Source of the DNA: Streptomyces cirratus
Lineage (GTDB): Bacteria; Actinomycetota; Actinomycetes; Streptomycetales; Streptomycetaceae
DNA length: 64,000 bases
Direction: 5' to 3'
NCBI RefSeq assembly: GCF_014650775.1
Contig: NZ_BMVP01000014.1
Location: 1 to 64,000 of the forward strand
Shown: positions 45,762-55,247 of the stretch, piece by piece
Numbering within the stretch: the stretch's first letter is position 1
Layout of the letters: each line of letters starts with the position of its first letter
Program-made: the position numbers and the translations under genes
The notes under the pieces: generated by a model
Databases searched by the model: none
Told to the model about the DNA's origin: nothing
What the model saw: the letters and a program-made list of their open reading frames with translations, nothing else

Positions 45762-47063
45762 CTAGCTGATCTTGATCGGGTTGACCACGTCGGCCACGAG
45801 CACCAGCAGTGTGAAGCAGACGAAGAGTCCGGCGACGACGTACGCGGCCGGCATCAGCTTCGCCACGTCGAACGGGCCGGGGTCGGCGCGCCGGAAGACC
45901 CGGGCGACGCCCCGCCGCACCGACTCCCACAGGGCGCCGGCGATGTGGCCGCCGTCCAGCGGCAGCAGCGGCAGCATGTTGAACAGGAACAGCGAGAGGT
46001 TGAACATCCCGAGGACGCTCAGCATCGTGGCGAGGCGCTGCTCGCCGGGGATGTCGAGGGTGGCGATCTCACCGCTGATGCGGGCGGCGCCGACGATGCC
46101 CATCGGGGAGTCGGGCTGCCGTTCGGCGCCGTTGAAGGCCGCGTCCCACAGGGCGGGGATCTTCTCGGGGAGCCGCAGGAGGCCCTGCACACTGCTCTGC
46201 GCGACATCGCCCATGTGGTCCACGGACTCGCCGAAGGTGAGCGGCGCGATGACTTCCTTGGGGCCGAAGCCGAGCCAGCCGGCCGTCACGTACTGGCCCT
46301 TGACGTACCCGCCGTGGCCGTCGGTCTTGGCGACCTTGTTCTCGATGAGCGTCGCCCGCAGGGTCAGCTCGTGCCCGTCCCGCACGACGGTGACGGTGGC
46401 CGGGCCGACGGTGTCGCGGATCTTCTTCTGGAGCACGGACCAGTCGGTCACCCGCTTGCCGTCGAAGGCCACGATCTTGTCGCCCGCCTGGAGGCCCGCC
46501 TTCTTGGCGGGGGCGACCGGGTCCCCGTCCTTGCAGATCTCGCGCTTCTCGCTCTGCTGGATGACGCAAGGGGAGACGGACGCCACCTGGGTGGTGGTCT
46601 GGTTGACGCCGAAGGTCATCCACAGCCCGAAGAAGATCGCCAGCGCCAGGACCAGGTTCATGAACGGCCCGGCGAACATCACGATCACGCGCTTCCAGGG
46701 CTTGCGCGTGTAGAACAGCCGGCTTTCGTCCCCGGGCTGGAGTTCCTCGTACGCGGCCGAGCGCGCGTCCTCGATCATCGAGCGGAAGGGGGAGGTCGAG
46801 CGGGCGGTGACCTTGCCGTCCTCGCCGGGCGGGAACATCCCGATCATGCGGATGTAGCCGCCCATCGGGATGGCCTTGATGCCGTACTCCGTCTCGCCCT
46901 TCTTGCGCGACCAGACGGTCCGGCCGAAGCCGACCATGTACTGGGGCACGCGGATGCCGAAGAGCTTGGCCGTCGAGAGGTGGCCGAGCTCGTGCCAGGC
47001 GATGGAGAACAGCAGGCCGAGCACGAAGACGACCACACCGATCAAGGTCAGCAAGATCGTCAT
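45762..47063 (-). CDS. rseP: site-2 protease RseP-like (M50 zinc metalloprotease)
   Basis: A 433-residue intramembrane protease that cleaves membrane-anchored regulators. The zinc motif HELGH is in helix 1 (residues 24-28), and the second motif is PLLPLDGGHIAG near residue 375. A PDZ domain lies between (about 180-260, KKAGLQAGDKIVAFDGKRV). Four hydrophobic helices are visible. The ATG overlaps the dxr stop (ATGA), so it is coupled to dxr. The substrate in this organism is not known. Confidence 0.93.
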   Translation of the reverse strand: MTILLTLIGVVVFVLGLLFSIAWHELGHLSTAKLFGIRVPQYMVGFGRTVWSRKKGETEYGIKAIPMGGYIRMIGMFPPGEDGKVTARSTSPFRSMIEDARSAAYEELQPGDESRLFYTRKPWKRVIVMFAGPFMNLVLALAIFFGLWMTFGVNQTTTQVASVSPCVIQQSEKREICKDGDPVAPAKKAGLQAGDKIVAFDGKRVTDWSVLQKKIRDTVGPATVTVVRDGHELTLRATLIENKVAKTDGHGGYVKGQYVTAGWLGFGPKEVIAPLTFGESVDHMGDVAQSSVQGLLRLPEKIPALWDAAFNGAERQPDSPMGIVGAARISGEIATLDIPGEQRLATMLSVLGMFNLSLFLFNMLPLLPLDGGHIAGALWESVRRGVARVFRRADPGPFDVAKLMPAAYVVAGLFVCFTLLVLVADVVNPIKIS

Positions 47064-48313
47064 GCGCCCGCCTCCACGGCGGCCCGCGCCGCCATCTCCC
47101 GTGCCCGGGCCCTGGCCCAGGTCTCCGCTTCAAGGACGTCCTGGACGGTGAGGGAAGTTCCCGCGTCCGGTGTTCCGTGCTCATCGACCACGGCAGAGAC
47201 CGTATCCATGATTGCTGTGAACGGCAGCCGACCGGCCAGGAAGGCGGCCACGCACTCCTCGTTCGCCGCATTGAACACGGCGGGCGCGGTGGAGCCGAGG
47301 GTACCGACGTGCCGGGCCAGGTCGACCGCCGGGAAGGCCTCGGTGTCCAGCGGGAAGAACTCCCAGCTCGACGCCTTGGTCCAGTCGAAGGCGGGGGCCG
47401 CGTCGGGGATCCGCTCGGGCCAGCCGAGACCGATCGCGATCGGACCGCGCATGTCGGGCGGGGTGGCCTGGGCCAGGGTCGAACCGTCGGTGAACTCCAC
47501 CATCGAGTGGACGTACGACTGGGGGTGGACCACGACCTCGATCCGGTCGAAGGGGATGTCGTAGAGCAGGTGCGCCTCGATGACCTCCAGCCCCTTGTTG
47601 ACGAGGGTCGCCGAGTTGACGGTGATCACCGGGCCCATCGCCCAGGTCGGGTGCGCGAGGGCGTCCTCGACGGTGACCTTCGCCAGATCGGCGCGGGTAC
47701 GGCCGCGGAAGGGTCCGCCCGAGGCGGTGACGACCAGTTTGCGGACATCGGCCCTGGTCCCGGCGGCCAGCGCCTGGAAGAGGGCGGCGTGCTCGGAGTC
47801 CACCGGGATGATCTGGCCCGGCTTGGCGAGGGCCTTGACCAGCGGGCCGCCGACGATCAGCGACTCCTTGTTGGCCAGGGCCAGGGTCCGGCCCGCGCGC
47901 AGCGCGGCGAGGGTGGGTGCGAGCCCGATGGAACCGGTGATGCCGTTGAGGACGGTGTGGCACGGGGAGGCGGCGAGTGCGGCTGCCGCGTCCGGCCCGG
48001 CCAGGATCTCGGGCAGCGGCTCCGAGCCGCCGTACTGGGCGCTCAGCGCCTCTTTCAACGCGGGAACGGCGTCCTCGTCGGCCACCGCGACCGTCTGAAC
48101 CCGCAGCCGCCGGGCCTGCTCGGCCAGCAGCGCGACGCGGCCGCCCGCGGCGGACAGCGCGGTGACCCGGAAGCGGTCAGGGTTGCGCAGGGCGAGGTCG
48201 ATGGCCTGGGTGCCGATGGAGCCGGTGGAGCCGAGGATGACGATGTCCCGGCGGCCGACCGCGGGGTCGAAGAGGAGGTGCGGGTCGGCCAGGGGGGCTG
48301 GGCTGTCGGTCAT
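47060..48313 (-). CDS. dxr: 1-deoxy-D-xylulose-5-phosphate reductoisomerase
   Basis: A 417-residue Dxr that converts DXP to MEP, the second step of the MEP pathway. NADPH binding: VILGSTGSIGTQAIDLAL; active-site blocks: LANKESLIVGG, PVDSEHAALFQAL, TASGGPFRG and HPTWAMGPVITVNSATLVNKGLEVIEAH (the serine/lysine core, shown over two adjacent segments). ATG 48313 has GGGGG immediately upstream. It starts 21 bases after the stop of the unknown 450-residue gene, so the two may be cotranscribed. Confidence 0.95.
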   Translation of the reverse strand: MTDSPAPLADPHLLFDPAVGRRDIVILGSTGSIGTQAIDLALRNPDRFRVTALSAAGGRVALLAEQARRLRVQTVAVADEDAVPALKEALSAQYGGSEPLPEILAGPDAAAALAASPCHTVLNGITGSIGLAPTLAALRAGRTLALANKESLIVGGPLVKALAKPGQIIPVDSEHAALFQALAAGTRADVRKLVVTASGGPFRGRTRADLAKVTVEDALAHPTWAMGPVITVNSATLVNKGLEVIEAHLLYDIPFDRIEVVVHPQSYVHSMVEFTDGSTLAQATPPDMRGPIAIGLGWPERIPDAAPAFDWTKASSWEFFPLDTEAFPAVDLARHVGTLGSTAPAVFNAANEECVAAFLAGRLPFTAIMDTVSAVVDEHGTPDAGTSLTVQDVLEAETWARARAREMAARAAVEAGA

Positions 48314-48333
48314 GCCCCCATTGTTGCCGCAAC

Positions 48334-49686
48334 TCAGGAGCGGTTGGACACGGAGTCCCCCTGAACGACACCGGCCAGCAACTCCGGGAGGGTTCCGGCG
48401 AAGTCGGGGAGCGTCAGGGCGGCCCGCCACCACGCTTCGGCGTCGGCGCCGAGGGCCGCCGTGAGCAGCCGGCCGGCCTCGGCGCGGGAGGCCAGCACGG
48501 CCGCCGGCCGGTCGTGCCGGTCGGGGTAGTCGTCGTCGCCGAGCCAGTGGTCCTCGTCCAGGGCCCAGGCGGCGGGGGCCTTGTGGCGCAGCACGTCGGC
48601 GCCCGTGAGCAGGCCCGCGTCCAGGCAGGCGCGGACCCAGCGGACGTCCTCGCGGAGGTCGCCCATCGCGTTGGGCACCCCGAGGCTGGCGAGGGCCAGC
48701 TCCCGGTCCACGCCCGGCTCGGGTTCCGGTACGGCACCGGGCGCGAGGGCGTCGACGGCTTCGGTGAGCCCCAGCGGCGCGGGCCCGGGGTGCGGCGGCG
48801 CGCTGCCGGCGGCCACGGCGGCCACCAGCTCCGGGAGGGTCCCGGCGAAACCGGGGGCGCTTCGGCGCAGTGCGTCCCACAGGCGCAGGTCGTCACCGAG
48901 CACCGGGTGCAGGACGCGCACCAGGGCGGCCCGCATCCCGGCCCACTCGGCGAGGTTCCAGGCGAAGCGCCCGATGGCGTGGGCCTGTCCGAGCAGCAGG
49001 GTCCGGTGGGCGGGCGCGACGGCCACCGCGAGTTCGTCGAAGGTCAGGGTGCCGGTGCGGACGGCCCGGACGGCGGGGCGGTGCCAGTGGGGCCCGTACG
49101 TGTCCTGCGCGCGCGTGTCGAGCAGTGCGAGGACGGTCTCCCGGTCGAGCCCGGCCACCAGCAGCAGTGCCTCGACCGAGCCGGGCGGCAGCGGGGCGCG
49201 GGAGTGCTCGCGCAGCAGGGTGTCCGGATCGAGCTCGTACGGCAGGGCCAGCACGTCGAGGGGTATCCGCGGCCTGCGGCTGCCGTGGCGGCGGAGCAGG
49301 GCGACGAGTTCCGTACTGCTCAGCGGCGGTCCCAGCTCCCCGGGCGCGCAGGGGGTGCGGCCCAGTTCGGCGCCGAGGGTGGCGAGCAGCTGCGGCGAGG
49401 GGCCGGGGCGGCGCCGGTAGCGGGCGGGTCCGGGCAGCCCGGGCAGGGGGCGGCCGAGCACGTGCGGGTTGCGGGCGACGTTGCGGCGGTCTTCGTCGGT
49501 GCCGTCGCGCAGCAGCAGGGTGACCGCCGGCGCGGGCAGGTGCTCGTCCCGGCAGAGGTAGCGGCGGGCGGCAGGGCCGAGGCGGCCGAGGAGAGCGGCC
49601 GCGACCGCATCCGGTGCGTGGCGCAGCAGCAGCGCCACGCACCAGGCCAGCCGTCGGCTGTAGCGGTCTTCCTCGGCCGTCGCCAT
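48334..49686 (-). CDS. conserved protein of unknown function with internal repeats
   Basis: A 450-residue soluble, helix-rich protein I do not recognise. The motif FAGTLPEL(V/L) occurs twice (near residues 282 and 428, PGFAGTLPELVAAVAAG and PDFAGTLPELLAGVVQG), and Leu/Arg-rich helices recur through the first half (LLRHAPDAVAAALLGRLG, NVARNPHVL), a pattern like leucine-rich variant or HEAT-type scaffolds. No signal peptide, helix through the membrane or catalytic motif. It lies directly upstream of dxr. Confidence 0.75.
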   Translation of the reverse strand: MATAEEDRYSRRLAWCVALLLRHAPDAVAAALLGRLGPAARRYLCRDEHLPAPAVTLLLRDGTDEDRRNVARNPHVLGRPLPGLPGPARYRRRPGPSPQLLATLGAELGRTPCAPGELGPPLSSTELVALLRRHGSRRPRIPLDVLALPYELDPDTLLREHSRAPLPPGSVEALLLVAGLDRETVLALLDTRAQDTYGPHWHRPAVRAVRTGTLTFDELAVAVAPAHRTLLLGQAHAIGRFAWNLAEWAGMRAALVRVLHPVLGDDLRLWDALRRSAPGFAGTLPELVAAVAAGSAPPHPGPAPLGLTEAVDALAPGAVPEPEPGVDRELALASLGVPNAMGDLREDVRWVRACLDAGLLTGADVLRHKAPAAWALDEDHWLGDDDYPDRHDRPAAVLASRAEAGRLLTAALGADAEAWWRAALTLPDFAGTLPELLAGVVQGDSVSNRS

Positions 49687-49777
49687 CGCCTGTGCCGCCT
49701 CGTGCTCGTGCCGGTTCCCGGGGTCAGGACCCCGTGGATCCCGTACACCAGTCTGACTGCATGCCGATCATGGCAGG

Positions 49778-51721
49778 TCAGCGCAGTGGACGGTGCACGT
49801 TTTCCTTCTGTGAGGGGCCGGGAGTGGCGTCCGCGATCCAGGGGCCGTCGCCCGAGGGATCGAGGACGCCTTCCTCCAGCCAGGTGTAGGTGCCGGAGAG
49901 GACTCCCGCGACGACCTTGCGGTCCAGGTCGTCGGTGTTGGACCAGAGCCGGCCGAAGAGTTCCTCGACGCGGATCCGGGACTGGCGGCAGAACGCGTCG
50001 GCGAGCTGGTACGCCTCGCGGCCGTGTTCACCGGTGGCCCGCAAGTGCTCGGCACGGACGCAGGCCGCGCTCATCGCGAAGAGTTCCGCCCCGATGTCGA
50101 CGATGCGGCCGAGGAAGCCCTGCTTTGTCTCCATGCGGCCCTGCCAGCGCGCCATCGCCATGAACGTCATCCGGGCGAGCCTGCGGGCGCTGCGCTCGAC
50201 GTACCGCAGGTGGGTGGCGAGGTCGGGGTGGCCGGCCGGGTGGAACTCGCGGTAGGTGCCGGGGACCTGCCCGGCACCGGTGGCCAGCTTGGGCAGCCAG
50301 CGGGCGTAGAACCCGGCGGCGCGGGCTCCCGCCTTGGCCTTGTCGCCGAGGTCCTTCTCCGGGTCGATGAGGTCACCGGCGACCGAGAGGTGCGCGTCGA
50401 CGGCCTCCCGGGCGATCAGCAGGTGCATGATCTCGGTCGAGCCCTCGAAGATGCGGTTGATGCGCAGGTCCCGCAGCAACTGTTCGGCGGGTACGGCCCG
50501 TTCGCCGCGCGCGGCGAGCGACTCGGCGGTCTCGAAGCCGCGACCGCCGCGGATCTGGACCAGTTCGTCGGCCATCAGGCAGGCCATTTCGGAGCCGTAG
50601 AGCTTGGCGAGGGCGGCTTCGATGCGGATGTCGTTGCGGTCCTCGTCGGCCATCTGGGAGGCGAGGTCGACCACGGCCTCCAGGGCGAAGGTGGTCGCCG
50701 CGATGAAGGAGATCTTCGCCCCGACCGCCTCGTGCCGTGCGACGGGCCGGCCCCACTGCTCGCGGACTCCCGACCACTCGCGGGCGATCTTGAGGCACCA
50801 CTTGCCGGCGCCGACGCACATGGCGGGCAGTGACAGGCGTCCGGTGTTCAGCGTGGTGAGAGCGATCTTCAAGCCGGCGCCTTCGGCGCCGATCCGCTGC
50901 GCGGCGGGGACCCGCACGCGGTGGAAGCGGGTGACGCCGTTCTCCAGGCCGCGCAGGCCCATGAAGGCGTTGCGGTTCTCGACGGTGATGCCGGGCGAGT
51001 CGGCCTCCACGACGAAGGCGGTGATCCCGCCCCGGTGGTTCTCGCTCTTCGGGACCCTGGCCATCACCACGAGCAGGTCGGCGACGACTCCGTTGGTGGT
51101 CCAGAGCTTCACCCCGTCGAGGACGTACGCTTCCTCTCCGTCCTCCGTGACCGGGACGGCCGTGGTGGCCAGCCGGGCCGGGTCGGAGCCCACGTCGGGC
51201 TCGGTGAGGAGGAAGGCGCTGATGGCGCTGGTGGCGCAGCGCGGCAGGTAGGCGTCCTTCTGCTCCTGCGTCCCGAACATCTTGAGCGGCTGGGGCACGC
51301 CGATCGACTGGTGGGCCGACAGGAGCGCCCCGATGGCGGGGCTGACGGAACCGACGAGCGCGAGCGCCTTGTTGTAGTACACCTGGGTGAGGCCGAGCCC
51401 CCCGTACTTGGGGTCGATCTTCATCCCGAGGGCGCCGAGCTCCTTGAGTCCGCGCACGGTCTCGTCGGGGATCTTCGCCTCGCGCTCGATGCGCGGGCCG
51501 TCGATCTCGCGCTCGCAGAAGTCCCGCAGCCGGGCGAGGAAGGCCTCGCCGCGCCGGACGTCCTCGTCGGCGGGCTGCGGGTGGGGGTGGATCAGGTCGA
51601 GCCGGAACCGTCCCAGGAACAGTTCCTTGGCGAAACTGGGCTTGCGCCAGTCCTGCTGCCGGGCCGCTTCCGCGACCTGCCTCGCCTCGCGCTCGGTCAC
51701 CTTGGGCTGTGTTGCGGACAT
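49778..51721 (-). CDS. acyl-CoA dehydrogenase (very-long-chain type layout)
   Basis: A 647-residue flavoprotein of the acyl-CoA dehydrogenase family, extended at the C-terminus as in VLCAD/ACAD9. N-terminal helical domain with GALGMKIDPKYGGLGL; middle domain with AFLLTEPDVGSDPA and KLWTTNG; C-terminal domain with QIRGGRGFETAESL and RDLRINRIFEGSTEIM. The extra C-terminal 180 residues are helical. ATG 51721 has GAGGTGAG seven bases upstream. A role in fatty acid beta-oxidation is inferred; no other beta-oxidation gene is adjacent. Confidence 0.92.
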   Translation of the reverse strand: MSATQPKVTEREARQVAEAARQQDWRKPSFAKELFLGRFRLDLIHPHPQPADEDVRRGEAFLARLRDFCEREIDGPRIEREAKIPDETVRGLKELGALGMKIDPKYGGLGLTQVYYNKALALVGSVSPAIGALLSAHQSIGVPQPLKMFGTQEQKDAYLPRCATSAISAFLLTEPDVGSDPARLATTAVPVTEDGEEAYVLDGVKLWTTNGVVADLLVVMARVPKSENHRGGITAFVVEADSPGITVENRNAFMGLRGLENGVTRFHRVRVPAAQRIGAEGAGLKIALTTLNTGRLSLPAMCVGAGKWCLKIAREWSGVREQWGRPVARHEAVGAKISFIAATTFALEAVVDLASQMADEDRNDIRIEAALAKLYGSEMACLMADELVQIRGGRGFETAESLAARGERAVPAEQLLRDLRINRIFEGSTEIMHLLIAREAVDAHLSVAGDLIDPEKDLGDKAKAGARAAGFYARWLPKLATGAGQVPGTYREFHPAGHPDLATHLRYVERSARRLARMTFMAMARWQGRMETKQGFLGRIVDIGAELFAMSAACVRAEHLRATGEHGREAYQLADAFCRQSRIRVEELFGRLWSNTDDLDRKVVAGVLSGTYTWLEEGVLDPSGDGPWIADATPGPSQKENVHRPLR

Positions 51722-51857
51722 GCGGGGACTCACCTCGCCGCCGAGTCGGATGACTTTCCGGAATACCGGTCGGTGCTACCTGTCAGTCGTACCCCCTCCG
51801 GGGCGCCCGGAAAAGCGGGGCGGGGCAGGGTGGGGGAACGGGCGGGGTAAAAGGGGG

Positions 51858-51892
51858 ACGGCCGGAGCCCCCGCACAGTAGGCTCCGGCCGT
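51858..51892 (-). terminator. terminator of the aldehyde dehydrogenase gene
   Basis: ACGGCCGGAGCC / GGCTCCGGCCGT (12-bp perfect stem, 11-base loop) begins 23 bases past the stop and is followed on the minus strand by CCCCCTTTT. Confidence 0.8.
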
Positions 51893-51915
51893 CGGCTCTG
51901 GGCCGTACGAGTCGG

Positions 51916-53361
51916 TCAGATGTCCAGGCCGGTGAGGACCAGGACCCGCTCGTAGGTGTAGTCGTCCATCGCGTAGCGGACGCCCTCGCGGCCGACACCC
52001 GACTGCTTGACGCCGCCGTACGGCATCTGGTCGGCGCGGTAGGACGGCGCGTCGCCGACGATCACGCCGCCGACCTCCAGCTCCCGGTGGGCGCGGAACG
52101 CGGTCTGGATGTCGCGGGTGAAGACGCCGGTCTGCAGACCGAACTTCGAGTCGTTGACGGCGGCGAAGGCCTCGTCGGTGCTCTCGACCTTCTGCAGCGT
52201 GAGGACCGGCCCGAAGACCTCCTCGACGGCGAGCTTCACGCCGTCCGGCAGGTCGGCGACGACGGTGGGCTCGTACGAGGCACCCTCGCGCTTGCCGCCG
52301 GTCAGCAGCTTGGCGCCGGCCGAGACGGCCTCGTCGACCCAGGACTCGACGCGCTTGGCGGCGTCCTCGGAGACGAGGGGGCCGACGTCGGTGGCGGAGT
52401 CGGACGGGTCACCGGTGACCTGCGCCTGCACCTTGGCGACGACCTTCTCCACGAGGCGGTCGTACACGGAGGCGTCGGCGATCACGCGCTGCACGGAGAT
52501 GCAGGACTGGCCGGCCTGGTAGTTCGAGAAGGTCGCGATGCGGGTCGCGGCCCAGTCGAGGTCGGCCTCGGAGGACCAGTCGGCGAGGACGACGGCCGCG
52601 GCGTTGCCGCCGAGCTCCAGCGTGCAGTGCTTGTGGGGCACCGACTGCTGGATGGCGTAGCCGACGGTGTCGGAGCCGGTGAAGGAGATGACGGGCAGGC
52701 GCTCGTCCTTCACCAGGGCCGGCATCTTGTCGTTGGCCACCGGCAGGACCGACCAGGAACCGGCCGGCAGGTCGGTCTCGGCGAGCAGCTCGCCCAGGAT
52801 CAGACCCGAGAGCGGGGTCGCCGGGGCCGGCTTGAGGATGATCGGCGCGCCGACGGCGATGGCGGGGGCCACCTTGTGGGCGCACAGGTTCAGCGGGAAG
52901 TTGAACGGCGCGATGCCGAGGACCGGGCCCTTGACGAAACGGCGGGTCAGGGCGAGACGGCCGACGCCACCGGCGTCGGTGTCCAGGCGCTGGGCCTCCC
53001 CGCCGTTGAAGCGGCGGGCCTCTTCGGCGGCGAAACGGAACACGGACACCGCACGGCCGACCTCACCGCGGGCCCACTTGATGGGCTTGCCGTTCTCGGC
53101 GGAGATCAGCTGGGCGATCTCCTCGGTGCGCTCGACGAGCCGCTTCGAGACGTGGTCGAGGGCGGCGGCGCGGACGTGCGCGGGGGTCGCGGAGAACTCC
53201 GCCGTCACGGCGTACGCCGCGGCCACGGCCTCTTCGACCTGGGCGTCGGTGGGCACGCTGACCGTGCCGACCAGGCGTCCGTCCCACGGGGAGTGGACGT
53301 CGAAGCTGTCCTCGCCGGTGGCCTGGCGGCCGGCGAGCCAGAAGGCGTGGGTGGAAGTCAT
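51916..53361 (-). CDS. NAD(P)-dependent aldehyde dehydrogenase
   Basis: A 481-residue aldehyde dehydrogenase. The catalytic Glu is in TLELGGNAAAVV, the nucleophile Cys in NYQAGQSCISVQR, and the cofactor segment in ISFTGSDTVGYAI. The C-terminal MPYGGVKQSGVGREG is typical. The position beside a PucR regulator and gabT suggests oxidation of succinic semialdehyde or 4-aminobutanal in GABA/polyamine breakdown (inference). ATG 53361 is preceded by GGGCCGGGA; the reading to 53481 is not supported. Confidence 0.9.
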   Translation of the reverse strand: MTSTHAFWLAGRQATGEDSFDVHSPWDGRLVGTVSVPTDAQVEEAVAAAYAVTAEFSATPAHVRAAALDHVSKRLVERTEEIAQLISAENGKPIKWARGEVGRAVSVFRFAAEEARRFNGGEAQRLDTDAGGVGRLALTRRFVKGPVLGIAPFNFPLNLCAHKVAPAIAVGAPIILKPAPATPLSGLILGELLAETDLPAGSWSVLPVANDKMPALVKDERLPVISFTGSDTVGYAIQQSVPHKHCTLELGGNAAAVVLADWSSEADLDWAATRIATFSNYQAGQSCISVQRVIADASVYDRLVEKVVAKVQAQVTGDPSDSATDVGPLVSEDAAKRVESWVDEAVSAGAKLLTGGKREGASYEPTVVADLPDGVKLAVEEVFGPVLTLQKVESTDEAFAAVNDSKFGLQTGVFTRDIQTAFRAHRELEVGGVIVGDAPSYRADQMPYGGVKQSGVGREGVRYAMDDYTYERVLVLTGLDI

Positions 53362-53390
53362 GCGAATCCCGGCCCTTCGGAGTTGTGCGG

Positions 53391-53400
53391 GTCCTTGTCC
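53391..53400 (-). promoter_or_regulatory. GGACAAGGAC element before the aldehyde dehydrogenase gene
   Basis: On the minus strand GGACAAGGAC lies 30-39 bases before the ATG. The same 10-mer is part of the inverted repeat before gabT. It may be an operator half-site of the PucR regulator encoded just upstream; this is inference from sequence matching. Confidence 0.45.
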
Positions 53401-53483
53401 CCTCCACCGTAGGACTCCGTCCGGGATTCGGCGTTTAGCCGAGGTGGAGTACGCGAAGCCCGGCCCGCTCCGCTTTGTCACTG

Positions 53484-53529
53484 TCGTGAGCAGCCGGGTC
53501 GTGAGCAGCCGGGATCGTGAGCAGCCGGG
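53484..53529. repeat. three 15-bp direct repeats downstream of the PucR gene
   Basis: TCGTGAGCAGCCGGG at 53484-53498, 53499-53513 and (one base gap) 53515-53529. They lie between the PucR gene stop and the aldehyde dehydrogenase promoter region. On the minus strand a CCCGGGCGGAGCCCGG hairpin directly precedes them. Confidence 0.8.
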
Positions 53530-53544
53530 CTCCGCCCGGGACGG

Positions 53545-55125
53545 CTACGTCGCGGGCGAGCTGGCTTTCAGGGCGAGCCACAGCTCCATGCGGACGTCCG
53601 GGTCGTCCAGGGAGCGGCCCAGGATCTCCTCCACCCTCCGCATCCGGTACCGCAGCGTGTGCCGGTGGACACCGAGGTCGACGGCCGCCGCGTCCCACTG
53701 GCCGTGGCGCGACAGCCACGCGTACAGGGAGGCGACCAGGTCGCCGCGCCCCTTCTCGTCGTGCTCGCGCAGCGCCCGCAGCGTGCCGTCCGCGAAGGCC
53801 CGCACCGCGTCGTCGGCCAGCAGCGGGAGCACCGAGCCCGCCGCGAGGTCCTCGTGCTCCACCATCGGCCGCCCGCGCCGCCGGGCCACGGCAAGGGCCT
53901 GGTCGGCCTGCTTGCAGGCGGCCGCCACCCCGGAGGGCCCCGCCGGGGCGGAGAGGCCGACCACCAGCTCGTCCGGTTCCGGCCCGGCCGCATCCCGCCC
54001 GCGCCGCCCCTCCACCACCTCCGCGTACTGCGCGCAGGCCTGCACCGCGGAGCCGGCCTCGGCGGCCAGGACCACCAGCCGCCCGTCCTCGGGGACCACC
54101 AGCAGCGCCTCCCCGGTCCGGGCCGCCGCCGATTCGACCGCGTCGGCCAGCTGCGCCAGCCCCTCCGGCTGGGCCGTCCCCGCCAGCGCCGGCTCGGCCA
54201 CCACGATGCGGAACGGGGCGTCCAGCAGGGCCCCGTACAGGTCCCCCGCCACGGCCCGGGCGTGCTCCGCCTCGCCCGCCATCAGCATCCGCAGCACGGC
54301 CGCGCCCAGCCGGGACTCGGCGTCGTGCAGCGACCGCGACCGCTCGGTGGTGAGGGTGAGCAGGGCCACCGCGGAGTGCACCGCGTACCGTTCGGCGGTG
54401 CCCAGCGGCGCCCCCGTTCCCACGGCCAGCGCGCCCCGGGCCCGGCGCCCGGTCCCGAGCGACTGGAGCTCGACGCGGTCCTCCGTCCCGCCCACCACGG
54501 CGCTCGCGGGCGCGGGCCGCTCCCGCAGCCGCTCCACGTCCGGGGTCAGCCGGGCGGCCCGGCGGGCGGCCCAGTCCGGGGCGGCTGCGACGACCGCGCC
54601 GGAGGTGTCGTAGAGCGCGGCCCAGCCGTGCACGTGGGCGGCCAGCTTCGCCAGCAGCTCGGCGGGCCCGTCGGCGGACAGCGCGGCGCGGGTCAGCTCC
54701 CGCTGCGCCTCGAAGCCGGCCGTCACCGCCCGGTACTGGTCGGCCGCGAGCGCCGCCGAGACGGCCTTGCTGATGGCGAGGAACGGGGTCCGGCGCGGTA
54801 CCTCCAGCAGCGGCAGGTCCTCCGCCCGCGCGGCCTCGACCAGTGCCTCGGGGACCGCCTCGTAGTTGACGCCGATCGCGAAGCCGATGCCCACGACGCC
54901 GGCCGCCGCGAGCCGCCGTACGTAGCGGCGCATCTCCTCGGGGTCCTCCGCGTCCAGCTTCATGGCGGTGATCAGCAGCAGTTCGCCGCCCTCCATGTAG
55001 GGGACGGGGTCGGCGAGCTCGCTGACGTGGGCCCAGCGCACGGGGGTGTCGAGGCGGCCCTCCCCCGCCCGGACGCTGAGCTTGAGGGCCGAGTGCTGGA
55101 CGAGCGAGGCGAGGGTGAGCGGCAT
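53545..55125 (-). CDS. PucR family transcriptional regulator
   Basis: A 526-residue regulator. The N-terminal PucR domain spans about residues 5-125 (VRWAHVSELADPVPYMEGGELLLIT), a GAF/GGDEF-like middle holds 150-400, and the C-terminal helix-turn-helix is GQWDAAAVDLGVHRHTLRYR (about 465-484), followed by MRRVEEILGR. PucR proteins sense small nitrogen metabolites. It is flanked by the aldehyde dehydrogenase gene downstream and gabT upstream, so it probably controls GABA/polyamine use. The ribosome-binding site is not strong. Confidence 0.92.
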   Translation of the reverse strand: MPLTLASLVQHSALKLSVRAGEGRLDTPVRWAHVSELADPVPYMEGGELLLITAMKLDAEDPEEMRRYVRRLAAAGVVGIGFAIGVNYEAVPEALVEAARAEDLPLLEVPRRTPFLAISKAVSAALAADQYRAVTAGFEAQRELTRAALSADGPAELLAKLAAHVHGWAALYDTSGAVVAAAPDWAARRAARLTPDVERLRERPAPASAVVGGTEDRVELQSLGTGRRARGALAVGTGAPLGTAERYAVHSAVALLTLTTERSRSLHDAESRLGAAVLRMLMAGEAEHARAVAGDLYGALLDAPFRIVVAEPALAGTAQPEGLAQLADAVESAAARTGEALLVVPEDGRLVVLAAEAGSAVQACAQYAEVVEGRRGRDAAGPEPDELVVGLSAPAGPSGVAAACKQADQALAVARRRGRPMVEHEDLAAGSVLPLLADDAVRAFADGTLRALREHDEKGRGDLVASLYAWLSRHGQWDAAAVDLGVHRHTLRYRMRRVEEILGRSLDDPDVRMELWLALKASSPAT

Positions 55126-55247
55126 CGGGTACCAGGGGCCTTAGGGAGGGGTGGGCGGAGGCGAGGAGGCTAGGCCACGGGGGCCGGGGCATTTCGCCTT
55201 GCCGTATGAACGGCTCTCCTCGATTCTGCCACCTCGTACGGGTCCGC

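Noticed and set aside
45738..47564. 608-codon plus-strand frame opposite rseP/dxr
   Set aside because: Shadow; the minus strand carries HELGH, PDZ and Dxr motifs.
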